A DNA stretch of 64,000 nt from Paramyrothecium sp. XJ0827 (Eukaryota > Ascomycota > Sordariomycetes > Hypocreales > Stachybotryaceae), in assembly GCA_020881915.1 (NCBI GenBank), contig JAJFPB010000004.1, positions 310,001-374,000 on the forward strand, written 5' to 3'. The notes beneath the pieces were generated by a model. That model saw only the letters and a program-made list of their open reading frames with translations. It made no database searches and was not told the origin of the DNA. Positions 43,347 through 52,976 of this stretch are shown piece after piece (within the stretch, counting starts at the first letter, position 1; each line of letters starts with the position of its first letter). A program made the position numbers and the translations under genes.

Positions 43347-46313
43347 ATGAGCCAGTACAGCAGTGGCATGAGCCAACACCGAACGAACGAGGAATACTCA
43401 TTCATCGAAGCCCTCGCACTTCCGCCCAAGGACCACTCTCACTTTCAGCTCAAGGATTCTTTTGAACTGCCGCCTACACCCATCACGCCGACAGCGCCCA
43501 TCATGGCGGCCACCGCGACCCACGCCGGGTCGTCGCACTTTGCAGGTTCGTCCGCTTACACGACGACACCTCGAGCTTATGCGACCAAAAAGCCCGAAAC
43601 GATGGCCTCCGTGCCACAGGCGCAGAAGCAGTGTCTCGAGATGTGTCTAAACACCTCCAAGATCAGCGATCGCGTGTCGGTTCGCTTGCTCGAGTATCTC
43701 ACGACGGCCAAAGAACCCTCGCACACTCTCGACAACCTGGCGCACGGCTTCCTTGATACCTGTCAGATCCTGTTCGCCATCGAGGCCGGTTTGCAAGAGT
43801 ACTGCCGCACGGCACAGGCATTCCCGGCCGAGGTGCTAGCAGAACTGGAGAAGAAATTCCGGCTCACGCAGACGGATCTCAATGTATTGGATCAGCAGCT
43901 GATCAAGGTGCTCGAAGGCGAGCGGAAAGGTGGCATGAGGCGTCGGTTCGGACAGATGTTTGGCGGTCCCGACTTCCACAAGATGAACGCCAACCTGTCA
44001 CGGACGCGAGAGAGCCTGAGAATCAGCGCACTGATGTTCCAATGGAGCCTCGGGAGCGACAAGGTCGAGACGACGCAAGGCCTGGGTTACACCGCGTTGG
44101 CGGCGGCTCTCAACAGGCTGGATCAGAAATCAGACACACAGTCCGCCAGGATGAAGCAGGGGAATCCTTCACTGCACCGCAATGCCTCGTCATCAGAACT
44201 TCCTTCGTCGACACAGCACCGGTTCTCCGATACCCAACAACCCCCTCTACCTCCCCTGCCTTGGGCCGACCACTCTTCTCCCCTCCAATTCGACGGCAGC
44301 GGCTCCGCGGCAGCAGACATGCGAGCGACGATGTCGACCGACAACCGAATCCACAGCCCGCACTCGGCAAGCTCCATTCTGTCCAACAGCAGAGTCCAAT
44401 CTGGCATCGCAGCTACTGCTGACCGCGATACCATGTTCGATTACACGAGCTCGGTCAACGGGAACAGCAGCGTTGACGCTGAACGCTTGCTGGAAGAAAT
44501 GGCTGGGCTCAGCGTGGGCGCAACGAAGGCTGTTCGCCTCAAGGCAGAGCCATCGTCCATGCCTCGCTGGTCTCCTCGCAATACTGGAGGAGTCGAGACT
44601 GGCGGCATGAGGAGCAGTCTTCTCTCAGCCATCCGCGGCCGCAACAACAAACTTGTAGAACAGCTCCTTGACAGGGGTGCACCTGCAAAGGCCTCGGCAG
44701 AATTCCAGCCGCTCCGAGAGGCATCGGTCCAGTCGGACATCGATGCCGTGCGCTTGCTCCTTCTTTTCGGGGCCGACCCCAACGAGGCGGACACTCATGG
44801 AGTCACGCCTTTGTCCGTTGCAGTGGAGAAGAACTTCTTCGCCGGGGCGACCATGATGCTCAAGTACGGAGCAGATCCCAACTTCGCTTCTGCATCAGAT
44901 ATCGAGACACCTCTCGCCGTGGCCACGATAGCGAACAATGTCAACTTGGTCCATCTCCTGCTAATTTATGAAGGCGATGCGAATCACCTTACTGCTGAAG
45001 GGAACACGCTACTCATCAGTGCAATCAACAAGAAAACCCCTAAGAAGTTGGTCGACCTGCTGCTCGATTACGGCGCTGTAGTCAATGCGAAAAGCAGGGA
45101 GGGCAAGACAGCACTCTTTGAAGCCATCACCTCTAACCGCGTCGACATTGTCACGGCCCTGCTAGAGCGTGGAGCTGACCCCAATCTCCCTGGTCCCAAA
45201 CACCCGTTGTGGCCATCAACGTACAACGCGCCTGTCCTGCAGGTCCTTCTCGCCCACGGCGCCGACTCCAAGAAGGCACCTGGCAACATGGAGCTGGCAG
45301 CCAGCCTGAACAACATCGATTCCGTCCGGCTCCTCCTGAACGCTGGTGTCGACCCTAATGCCAAGAAGGACGGCGTGTACACCCCCCTGTGCACGTCTAT
45401 CCGTGACGACAGAGCCGACATCTTCAAATTGTTGCTGAGCAACGGCGCCGACCCCAACACGCCTGCCAGTGAGTATCCGGCGTTCAAGTGCGTCACTCAT
45501 CACAGGACTCACTACCTTCCGGCTCTCGTGGCCGCCGGTGCCGATCTCCATTCGCCGAAAGGCATCATGGAGATGGCTGTGGCCTCCAACAACCCGGAGG
45601 CCTTGAATTGGCTATTGGACCAGGGCATGAACCCAAACGATAGGAACCCTAAGGGCGCTTCGCCGTTGACGACTGCGATCAAGGAGAGGCGAGCCGAGAT
45701 GGTCAACCTGCTACTGTCGCGTGGGGCTGACCCGAACATGCGTGGAGAAGACTGGCCGGTGTGCATGGCGGTCCAGAACCCGCCTATTCTCAAGGACATC
45801 CTCGCCGTTCTTGCCGAGCCGCGCGCGTTCAAGGGCGTCATGGAAATGGCTGTCGTTGCCAACCAGCTCGAGTCTGTGAAGCTTCTCCTCGCGGCCGGCG
45901 TTTCTGTCGAGGACAAGAACGGCGGCGTCTTCTCCCCTCTCACGTCCGCCCTTCGAGAGAACCGAAGGGACATCGTCAAGTACCTGATAAGCGAGGGTGG
46001 CGCAGACGTCAACTCGCCCGGCGAGCATCTCCCCGTCGTCAAGGCGCTGCGGAGATTCCGTGGCGAGGACACGGAAATGCTGGAGCTCCTGCTTGAGAAG
46101 GGCGCGGACCCGAACAAGGTGTACCGCGGCTGGAACGGCATCATGCAGGCCGTTGAGAACGGCGACCTCGACGTCCTCAAGTTGATTACCAGCAAGTGTG
46201 GTGTGGACCTCAGCGTCAGAGATGACCTTGGCCACACCGTGACCGAGATTGCCGCCTCTAGAGGGTGGGACGAGGCTGTTGGCGTGCTGCTCGAGTATGG
46301 CAACAAGCAGTGA
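43347..46313 (+). CDS. Large ankyrin-repeat protein with helical N-terminal domain
   Basis: A 988-residue intronless protein. Residues 1-90 are low-complexity and Pro/Thr/Ala-rich. About 90-240 form a helical domain (starting QKQCLEMCLNTSKISDRVSV and continuing with FLDTCQILFAIEAGLQEYC) resembling the fungal N-terminal domain often placed before STAND or ankyrin modules. About 250-420 are disordered and Ser-rich. From about 430 to the end there are roughly 15-17 ankyrin repeats, with many LLL-x-x-GADPN signatures. The last third is built from a larger unit of about 91-98 residues, each starting G-x-M-E-M/L-A. No NACHT or kinase domain is found. Such proteins act as scaffolds or sensors; the partner is unknown. 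First ATG of the frame chosen. Confidence 0.93.
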   Translation: MSQYSSGMSQHRTNEEYSFIEALALPPKDHSHFQLKDSFELPPTPITPTAPIMAATATHAGSSHFAGSSAYTTTPRAYATKKPETMASVPQAQKQCLEMCLNTSKISDRVSVRLLEYLTTAKEPSHTLDNLAHGFLDTCQILFAIEAGLQEYCRTAQAFPAEVLAELEKKFRLTQTDLNVLDQQLIKVLEGERKGGMRRRFGQMFGGPDFHKMNANLSRTRESLRISALMFQWSLGSDKVETTQGLGYTALAAALNRLDQKSDTQSARMKQGNPSLHRNASSSELPSSTQHRFSDTQQPPLPPLPWADHSSPLQFDGSGSAAADMRATMSTDNRIHSPHSASSILSNSRVQSGIAATADRDTMFDYTSSVNGNSSVDAERLLEEMAGLSVGATKAVRLKAEPSSMPRWSPRNTGGVETGGMRSSLLSAIRGRNNKLVEQLLDRGAPAKASAEFQPLREASVQSDIDAVRLLLLFGADPNEADTHGVTPLSVAVEKNFFAGATMMLKYGADPNFASASDIETPLAVATIANNVNLVHLLLIYEGDANHLTAEGNTLLISAINKKTPKKLVDLLLDYGAVVNAKSREGKTALFEAITSNRVDIVTALLERGADPNLPGPKHPLWPSTYNAPVLQVLLAHGADSKKAPGNMELAASLNNIDSVRLLLNAGVDPNAKKDGVYTPLCTSIRDDRADIFKLLLSNGADPNTPASEYPAFKCVTHHRTHYLPALVAAGADLHSPKGIMEMAVASNNPEALNWLLDQGMNPNDRNPKGASPLTTAIKERRAEMVNLLLSRGADPNMRGEDWPVCMAVQNPPILKDILAVLAEPRAFKGVMEMAVVANQLESVKLLLAAGVSVEDKNGGVFSPLTSALRENRRDIVKYLISEGGADVNSPGEHLPVVKALRRFRGEDTEMLELLLEKGADPNKVYRGWNGIMQAVENGDLDVLKLITSKCGVDLSVRDDLGHTVTEIAASRGWDEAVGVLLEYGNKQ
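45282..46127 (+). repeat. Higher-order coding repeat of three-ankyrin units
   Basis: Inside the ankyrin gene, units start at 45282, 45561 and 45834, with a partial fourth at 46128. Spacings are 279, 273 and 294 nt, all multiples of three. Each unit begins G-x-M-E-(L/M)-A and carries a GADPN/GADVN turn followed by a short block with E-x-x-P. Protein identity is moderate and DNA identity is low, so the duplication is old. Confidence 0.75.
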
Positions 46314-47149
46314 GGAGGTGTATTTCTGAACTTTTCCTTTGTGAATATATCATCAGGACCACGTTTTCCTTTGTCTACGAATGTGCTGGTTTCAGAGACC
46401 CCTACAACAGCGTTGGATATATTTAGGAGATCGATCACGGAGAAGATTATTACCAGCATGAATAACTCATTCATAGCTCCCTAATACATGATTCTGAATT
46501 GTTTGCGTACGTCCTTCGGATTTGGGATTTCTTGCCTCAGTGATAGTGGTTTGAACGAGTAAACCCTCTGTTTGTGATCTCAATTATGTTCCATAACTCT
46601 TGTATCATCTTGAACATAGACAATAACAATTTTCCGAGGAACGCTTTTTAATATGTTGATTCCGGTTCCTTGATAGCTGACATGCCTCGGAGGTCTGTAA
46701 AAGCAGGGACCGTGGTATGGTCTGCTGGCGATTGCCTCTGCCGAGCTAAGTGTATGAAGATCATTACGATCCGGAATGATATTAGCTCAGAGGTTTGTAC
46801 TAGATTCAGAAGCCTGTGCTAGAGTTCGACAGCATTGCGGTTCAAGTTCAAGATATAGATCGTTTCTCTTAAGGAGCGGAGAACGTTGCGTTGTCTGCCA
46901 TACAATCAAAAGTACTTAAGACCAGGTTATTTCCGATACTGGACGAGTCGTGCACAAAATGCTATTTCACATTGAAGCTTCTCTTCTTCCGAGAATATGC
47001 GCAATCAGCATCGACGTCAATGTCCCCAGTTGGCGACGCTATGTAGAAGCAATGGCTTTGCATGTCGCTTTGTATTATTTCAATTCAATCCTACATTACG
47101 CAATACCCATTCCCAACGTTGTAAGAGCTCCATGCTCCAGTCGGCATGC
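46314..47149. other. Intergenic between convergent genes
   Basis: 836 bp of A/T-richer sequence holding the 3' flanks of the ankyrin gene and the glycine-zipper gene. No coding signal is seen. Confidence 0.5.
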
Positions 47150-47803
47150 TCAATATTGTTGGTAGTTAGGTGGCCTTGAGTGACTATGGTGGTGATGATG
47201 ATGATGACGATCAGACGACCGCGACCGTGATCGACTATGGCGGCGGTGGCGATCAGAGGACCTAGACCGAGAACGAGAGCGAGAGCCATTTCTTCCCTTG
47301 CGATCATCCCTCCAATCTGAGATCTTGTCCTGACCCTTGTGGCCAACAAAAGCACCGAGAAGGGCTCCGGCAACCATGGCAGTCTTGCTGTTGCCGAACT
47401 TGTTACCGCCGAAAGCGCCCGCCGCTCCGCCGGCCAACGCTCCTGTCAGACCTCGCTCCCCATCAGGTCCGTCTGAGCCGGGCGGCGGACCACCGTACTG
47501 ATCCCCGTACTGACTCTGAGCCGGCGGACTCGAGTAGCTCTGCTGCTGAGGGACAGGCGCGGAGTAGTACGACGAGGCCTCTCCTTGTCCCCTTGAGTGG
47601 TCTTGTTGTTGTTGTGGGTAGACACCATACTGATGATTTTGTTGGTAGTTGGGCTGTTGGCCGCCGGAGTAGGCGCCGTGTTGCTGAGGAGCGTAGCCTC
47701 CATGTTGGTGGGATCCTTGGTTATAGCCACCTTGTTGGTAACCGCCCTGCTGGTAGCCGCCCTGCTGGTATCCGCCTTGATGGTTGTTGTAGTATCCGCT
47801 CAT
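47150..47803 (-). CDS. Glycine-zipper protein with GGYQQ repeats, RS-rich and His-rich tail
   Basis: A 217-residue low-complexity protein in three parts. Residues 1-100 are Gly/Tyr/Gln/Asn-rich, starting with three perfect copies of QQGGY spaced by five residues and then degenerate versions: a prion-like composition. Residues about 112-155 hold a glycine-zipper segment (GALAGGAAGAFGGNKFG and AMVAGALLGAFVGHKGQDK), two short amphipathic helices with G-x-x-x-G spacing seen in membrane-associating proteins. The tail (about 160-217) is rich in Arg-Ser pairs and ends with seven consecutive His and SHSRPPNYQQY. No signal peptide. Related fungal proteins with this order are uncharacterised; membrane binding or condensate formation is an inference from composition. 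Strong strand bias of the repeats argues that the frame is real. Confidence 0.85.
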   Translation of the reverse strand: MSGYYNNHQGGYQQGGYQQGGYQQGGYNQGSHQHGGYAPQQHGAYSGGQQPNYQQNHQYGVYPQQQQDHSRGQGEASSYYSAPVPQQQSYSSPPAQSQYGDQYGGPPPGSDGPDGERGLTGALAGGAAGAFGGNKFGNSKTAMVAGALLGAFVGHKGQDKISDWRDDRKGRNGSRSRSRSRSSDRHRRHSRSRSRSSDRHHHHHHHSHSRPPNYQQY

Positions 47804-49093
47804 TGTGATAGATTGGTCTATTTCGAGTTGTGTGCAAGACTAGCCGCAGGCCTCGAGCCCATAACGCAGCGTGTCTTGCTTGATATACTACATTCTAGCG
47901 CGGCTTACCTCCACGTTGCCCCTCATGACGCTTGACCTGTTAGTGGCGTTGAGTACGTGGACAGCAACTTGGCGCCAAGCGTCTGCGCCGCCATCTTACG
48001 TTTTGTTGCCGAAACGGCAACGCCGGACCGGCAATTAGATGCCGTGATAACTGGGTCCCTCAGGATGACTGTCGGCCAAGACCAATCGGACCGGCACTAG
48101 CCACCGCCCGTGACAGCCGGCTACATTTCTTCAAACAAACTATTCGAGCTGCAACCTATGAAATTACCAGGCTTTTTTTCCCCCGTTTTTTCAGTGAGAT
48201 TCCTCTCTTGTCTCTGTCGAGGACGAAGAGTTCTGCCAACATGTGGACTGCGCTCCTTTCGTGCAATTTGAAGTTGAAATAAAGACTTTGTATTTAGATG
48301 GCCGTTGGTCGTGCATGTAGTCTAAAATATGGATTTTTATTGGACTAAAAGCCTTCTCGAACATTGTCTCACAGTATTTCGTGGCTATCCCGCTTTGTAA
48401 ATGGCGGCTCCTTAATAGATGCGACCCGTGACACCCTTAACGGCTTAATCGGAGCAAGCTCCACGCAATTCAAAGCGAGATACGGCAAACTCTTATTTGG
48501 CTTCCTTTGAAAATTTTCCAAATAACCTCGCCTTGTGTGAAGCTAGATTCATGTCTTTGAAGTAGTGTTGAGTGTGAAGCAGATGTTAGCGAAATCCGGT
48601 TGGTGAAATAATGGACTAGAGGATGGAACAACATCAAACAAGGATTGCTCGAATTTGAGGACTTTCAATAACAAAAGATAAATACAAACGCTCAAAAATA
48701 TGTCATCAGCTCAGTCAAGGTAAAGGGATGGCCTATGATACTTTCCCTGTACTTGGAAATCGCTCGAGGGACGATGCTCTAGGGTAGGCTGCTTCTTGGT
48801 AGGCTGCACCAGATTAAGGCCAACCAAGAAGAAGAGTTATTGGTCATCATTTGGAGGTTGTAGCTCGGTTTTCCTCTCTTTTTCCACTTCTAGGACTTAC
48901 TTGCGTTCAGTTTTGCACAAGACCGTGTGTTTGGGGTGATGTCATTCCCAGCGCGACATCAGAATGTAAGGCACCCTCCAATGGCGGCACAAGGCTTCAA
49001 CCCCTCCTTGCCTGATGAACCACGTGCTCTGCCTCGTCTCTTCGGCTCCAATTTCGACTTTTTAGACACAAGCAACCAGGACAAAGAGTCACC
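47804..49093. other. Intergenic between divergent genes
   Basis: 1.3 kb shared upstream region of the glycine-zipper gene and the SDR gene. No gene is seen; several poly-T runs lie near 48.17-48.2 kb. Confidence 0.5.
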
Positions 49094-49998
49094 ATGGATC
49101 TTTCTCTTGATCTAGACCAAACTGTGGTTATTATTACAGGAGCTGGTGGACAAATCGGCCAAGTCATCGTTGAGGGGTTCTTGAGCGCCGGTAGCTACGT
49201 CGGGGCTTTCGACATAGATAAGTCCAAGTTCAGCCAGCAGCATGATCGGCTTCTGTGGGTCGAAGTGGATTGCACGGATGAGGACGCCATGTGCGCGGCT
49301 TGGCAAATGGTCGAGGATCATTTCAAGCTACCTCCTACCGTTTGCGTTGCCGCAGCTGCTCTGGACTTGAGCTTTATCAAGCACTATAGCTCCGCTGCTT
49401 TGATGCCTGTGGACCAATTTCGTAAGACTTTGGAAGTGGTATGCTGCAGAACATAGCATGATGTCTCCCGCAATACATCTAATCTCTCCCTCAGAATACA
49501 GTAGGAACATTCATCACAGCGAAGACTTGGCTTCGGAGGATATCGACAACAGCCGAAGACTGGGCCACACCAAGAGACGAGATTCAGACAGAAAACATCT
49601 CTCTCGTTATCATAGGGTCCGAAGCTGGGGTTTTGGGCTCTCCGGGAAACCCCGATTATGCAGCCAGTAAGTCGGCTGTTCAATACGGCCTGACCTTGTC
49701 CCTGGCCCCGGACGCCGCTCGGATGAATCCTTTCGCGAGGGTCAATGCCATTTGCCCTGGTGCTGTGAATACCCCGCAGTTTGAGAAAGAGTGCAAGGAG
49801 AATCCCTCGGCGAGGTGGATGGATTCTGAGGCAACGGTGGCTGCTCATAAACCCGTCCAAGCTGCTGACATTGCAAGGCTTTGTCTCACGCTGGCAAGCA
49901 ATCAATGGTCTAGCTCAACGACAGGCCAGGTTATGCGAGTGGATGCTGGAAAAAGCGGGCGTTTGCTGTGGGGAAAAGATGGGCAAGCAACGTGGTAG
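49094..49998 (+). CDS. Short-chain dehydrogenase/reductase (classical SDR)
   Basis: An NAD(P)-dependent oxidoreductase of 282 residues. Exon 1 is 49094-49438, followed by a 56-nt GT-AG intron and exon 2 at 49495-49998; the frame is kept. The cofactor motif is ITGAGGQIGQVI (T-G-x-x-x-G-x-G form with Gln in the seventh place), followed by an acidic residue at the end of beta2 (AFDID), which favours NAD(H). The structural Asn is in NTVGTF, right after the splice junction. The catalytic Ser is in IIGSEAG and the Tyr-Lys pair in YAASKSAVQYG. The P-G motif is AICPGAVNTP and the C-terminal motif is STTGQVMRVDAG. Substrate unknown; no pathway neighbours. Confidence 0.92.
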
Positions 49999-51719
49999 TA
50001 TAGACATAACTTCGTGATGGGGCGACGTTGGGAGAAACGAACGCAGTATAGTCTATTTCGATTACAGTGCAGTGCAGAGCTCACCATGGAGTAGCAAGCA
50101 TTACTGATGCAAGGGCCAAGTGAACGAGCTATAAGCAATGGGTGCTGAAGCAGCGAGGTGAATGTCTACGCCAAGTCTTCAAGCGGGCCACCAACACTAG
50201 TGCCCCAGCGATTTACGGTTAAACATAAAGGCTGTGATGTCCTGGCAGCTTATACGTCTCTTATCGAGCATAATTAGCATGATTTGATCGCAAGGTGGGT
50301 ACCCATTGAGCCCTATAGCTACCTATTTTAATACAGGCGATGCCATAAATGGACTGCGTCGAGACGGGCGGTGCCGCAACTGCATGTGTGGCCGACTTTG
50401 TCTACCGAAGTATTCTTCCACCCCCTAATTTGGCCAAGAACATCCCCGCAAGATACAAGCCCCTGATGAAGGTATTTTCAATGCGGCTGTTGTAAATACT
50501 CAGCAAAGAGGTCGAGCCCCCTGGATTCTAGCTGTTTCCTTTGTGTGCGAATCGTTCGTCGGCTACGGCACTAGCGTCTAGGTGGTCTTCCCGGATTTCA
50601 TCAGTCATCCCAGGCACCAAGCTACTCTATAAGGCTGAAGATACACTATCATCATTGAAGATCTCTCTCGGTGTTAGGCCAGCCTCCGTGGGTGCAACCC
50701 GGTCCCTTGAAGCGCTCCCCACAGCTGGCCGCTCGAGCGCTTACAAAAAAATGCAACTAAGGGGGGCTGCAGAATCTGGTTGTCTCTACAGAAGCTTGGA
50801 ATATTCTCTCAAGGATCCTCAGTAGTCTCGCACGGCCTTCGTCTGCTTGCGTCTTTTCTGTCCTGTAGACGGTTAAATAGGGTTCGTGCCTCTAGGAGCG
50901 CTTTCAGCATATTGCAACTGAGAAACGAGGGGCAACTCGATCTTTCATTCTCTATTTCCTTGCACACGGGTCGATAGAGTTACAGCTTTGATGAGACCAG
51001 ACTCACTGAGCCACTAAAGATCATCTGCGCCAACTTGAAGTCGTCCAGCTGAGTGGCATAATTATGTTCGTATTGCATTGCCGACTGGGCTAGCGAAATA
51101 TAAATAAAGGTGTTAGTCTCGAAAGAAATGTCCTAATTCAGGGACTTAATGCAGGACCCCAGATAGGGGGGACCCTGATATCCACTGAGCCTTTCCGTGA
51201 ATGGCGAGGTAGTAAAGAAGGGCAAAATTATTCTGTTCCTCTAGCACCCTGGCTGGGCGATGGCTCCGTTGCGATGCAGATGCTTGAGAACCAATAAGAG
51301 ATGCATTTGAAACCCCAGGAGTATCCACTGCCCACGCCGTTATCTTCATACTGGGGTTCTCGATTCTGGGACCCCTGCTTGACAGCTCAGCCCTAGACAG
51401 CCCTGTGGGGACAGAGTTGCTTGGCGTCAGCTTCCAGGGGCGTTGGGCAGTGGCCTAAGTCTTGAGTTGACAATTATGGGGTAAGTTTCAGGACAATGAC
51501 CAAAATGTGCATAGAAGAGCCAATAACAATAGCCGTCCACGTTGTGTCGAACGACGGCTCCTTTCCCAGAAGTGACGACATGCACAACACTCCACTTCAA
51601 TGGAAGCTTGGCTGAAGTTTGAGCAACTGTCTGCTGCAGGAAGTGAGCCGAGCAGGATCAAGACACAAGAATAATACTGACCTGCCTACAAGAGCAGTCA
51701 ATTTGGTTTGAACAGCAAA
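49999..51719. other. Intergenic, 1.7 kb
   Basis: No gene is supported. Frames under 100 codons only. The final few hundred bases probably carry upstream activating sites for the secreted protein gene, but none is recognised. Confidence 0.45.
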
Positions 51720-51727
51720 TATATAAG
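51720..51727 (+). promoter_or_regulatory. TATA box of the 349-residue secreted protein gene
   Basis: TATATAAG lies about 200 bp before the ATG at 51927 and is followed by a long pyrimidine-rich leader (CTTTCTCATTCATTTC and similar), typical of strongly expressed fungal secreted-protein genes. Confidence 0.5.
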
Positions 51728-51926
51728 GGGGCCATGATTCAGCTCTTGATCTTAATTCACCAGACCTTCTCAGTATCAACAACTTTCTCATTCATTTCAT
51801 TACAGTTTACCTTCTTTACAGTTCATTTCACAAAGACTCACAGTCATTACCAGCTTTCTCATCCGTTTCCAACATACTTATACGCTCTCTACAAGTCAAA
51901 TTCATCCGGGACGCAATAGAAACACC

Positions 51927-52976
51927 ATGAGAAGCTTTATTTTGTTCACTTCTTCATTCATCGCTGGTTCGATGGCCGCATACAATCCGGATGAGCATTT
52001 GGTGCTCGTCAACTGTGGTCCCGACATCCTCGCTACCGGTGAAGCAACCTCTCAACAGGTGGCGTACTACAAAGCAACTTACAACCCTAGTGGTGGTGCT
52101 GGCGCTTGGGCTCAACCTGACATGATCGCCAACGTGCCTTGGGATGGATCCTATCCCTGGAGACCCGAGGGCGTCATTGCTACAATGCCTGACAATACCG
52201 CCTACCAAGTCTTCATCGACCCCAAGGTCAAGGACTGGACCGAGAGCAGCCAGTACAGTGGCAAAGCCTCCCAGACACTCGGAGATGCCCCTTTCAAGTG
52301 CTGGGGCGAGCACGGCAGACCTGCTTTCGTTGCCGATGGCGTGCAATGTGTAAGCGCGCACATTTGCTACCATTCGCCTGCAGAGCAGCCTGGTACCAAG
52401 CCTACAGTAAAGACAATCGCAACAAACTCCACAATGTCCTCCATGGAGGTAGCCGTTCGCGTTCAAGGCACAAACCCCGAGGTTGAAAGCTGGAAGCCTG
52501 TCACCGTTATGGATAAGGTCATGGAAGCTATTGAGGGGAATCAGTGTAACACCAAGTCTTTTGCGATAGGAACCGACTGCAAAATCGCTTTCGAATGTCA
52601 CTTCACCAATACAGACCGCTCCGAAGCTGTCGCAAAGGTCTTGACGGACGCCATCGCTCCGCTTATCGAACAGACGTATCAAACGAAGGAAAGAAACTAT
52701 AGACCTCAGTGCCACGCCGATGGAACTTGCGATGATGGTTTTACTTTCGAACACGGAGAGTATACATACCCGGAGACCGGCAAAGTTCTTATGGTGATCA
52801 TAGAGGATGGCGATTTGGCCAATGCCTTGCCCCAGGCGTGGATTGACTGGAAGGTCACCTGCGAGGATACCAGTTTCTGCGGCAGCTTCTGTGGCACCAA
52901 CAAGCAGACCATTCTTGATCTTACGACGGGGTGGGCGGCGCCAGTGGCAGATGTATTTTGCATCACATGCGTCTAA
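51927..52976 (+). CDS. Cys-rich secreted protein of unknown function
   Basis: A 349-residue intronless protein with a clear signal peptide (about 1-18, ending SMAA). The mature part has 14 Cys, an even number that fits seven disulfides, and some N-glycosylation sites (for example NST near residue 168). Cys cluster toward the end (TCEDTSFCGSFCGT and VFCITCV). I do not recognise a catalytic motif, a carbohydrate-binding pattern or a known fold. The protein starts with a conserved-looking stretch, DEHLVLVNCGPDILATGE. A strong TATA box and leader suggest high expression. It may be an extracellular enzyme of an undescribed family or an effector-like protein; neither can be shown from sequence. Confidence 0.82.
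   Translation: MRSFILFTSSFIAGSMAAYNPDEHLVLVNCGPDILATGEATSQQVAYYKATYNPSGGAGAWAQPDMIANVPWDGSYPWRPEGVIATMPDNTAYQVFIDPKVKDWTESSQYSGKASQTLGDAPFKCWGEHGRPAFVADGVQCVSAHICYHSPAEQPGTKPTVKTIATNSTMSSMEVAVRVQGTNPEVESWKPVTVMDKVMEAIEGNQCNTKSFAIGTDCKIAFECHFTNTDRSEAVAKVLTDAIAPLIEQTYQTKERNYRPQCHADGTCDDGFTFEHGEYTYPETGKVLMVIIEDGDLANALPQAWIDWKVTCEDTSFCGSFCGTNKQTILDLTTGWAAPVADVFCITCV

Noticed and set aside
45512..46474. 320-codon frame opposite the ankyrin gene
   Set aside because: Antisense shadow; its apparent repeats mirror the ankyrin repeats.
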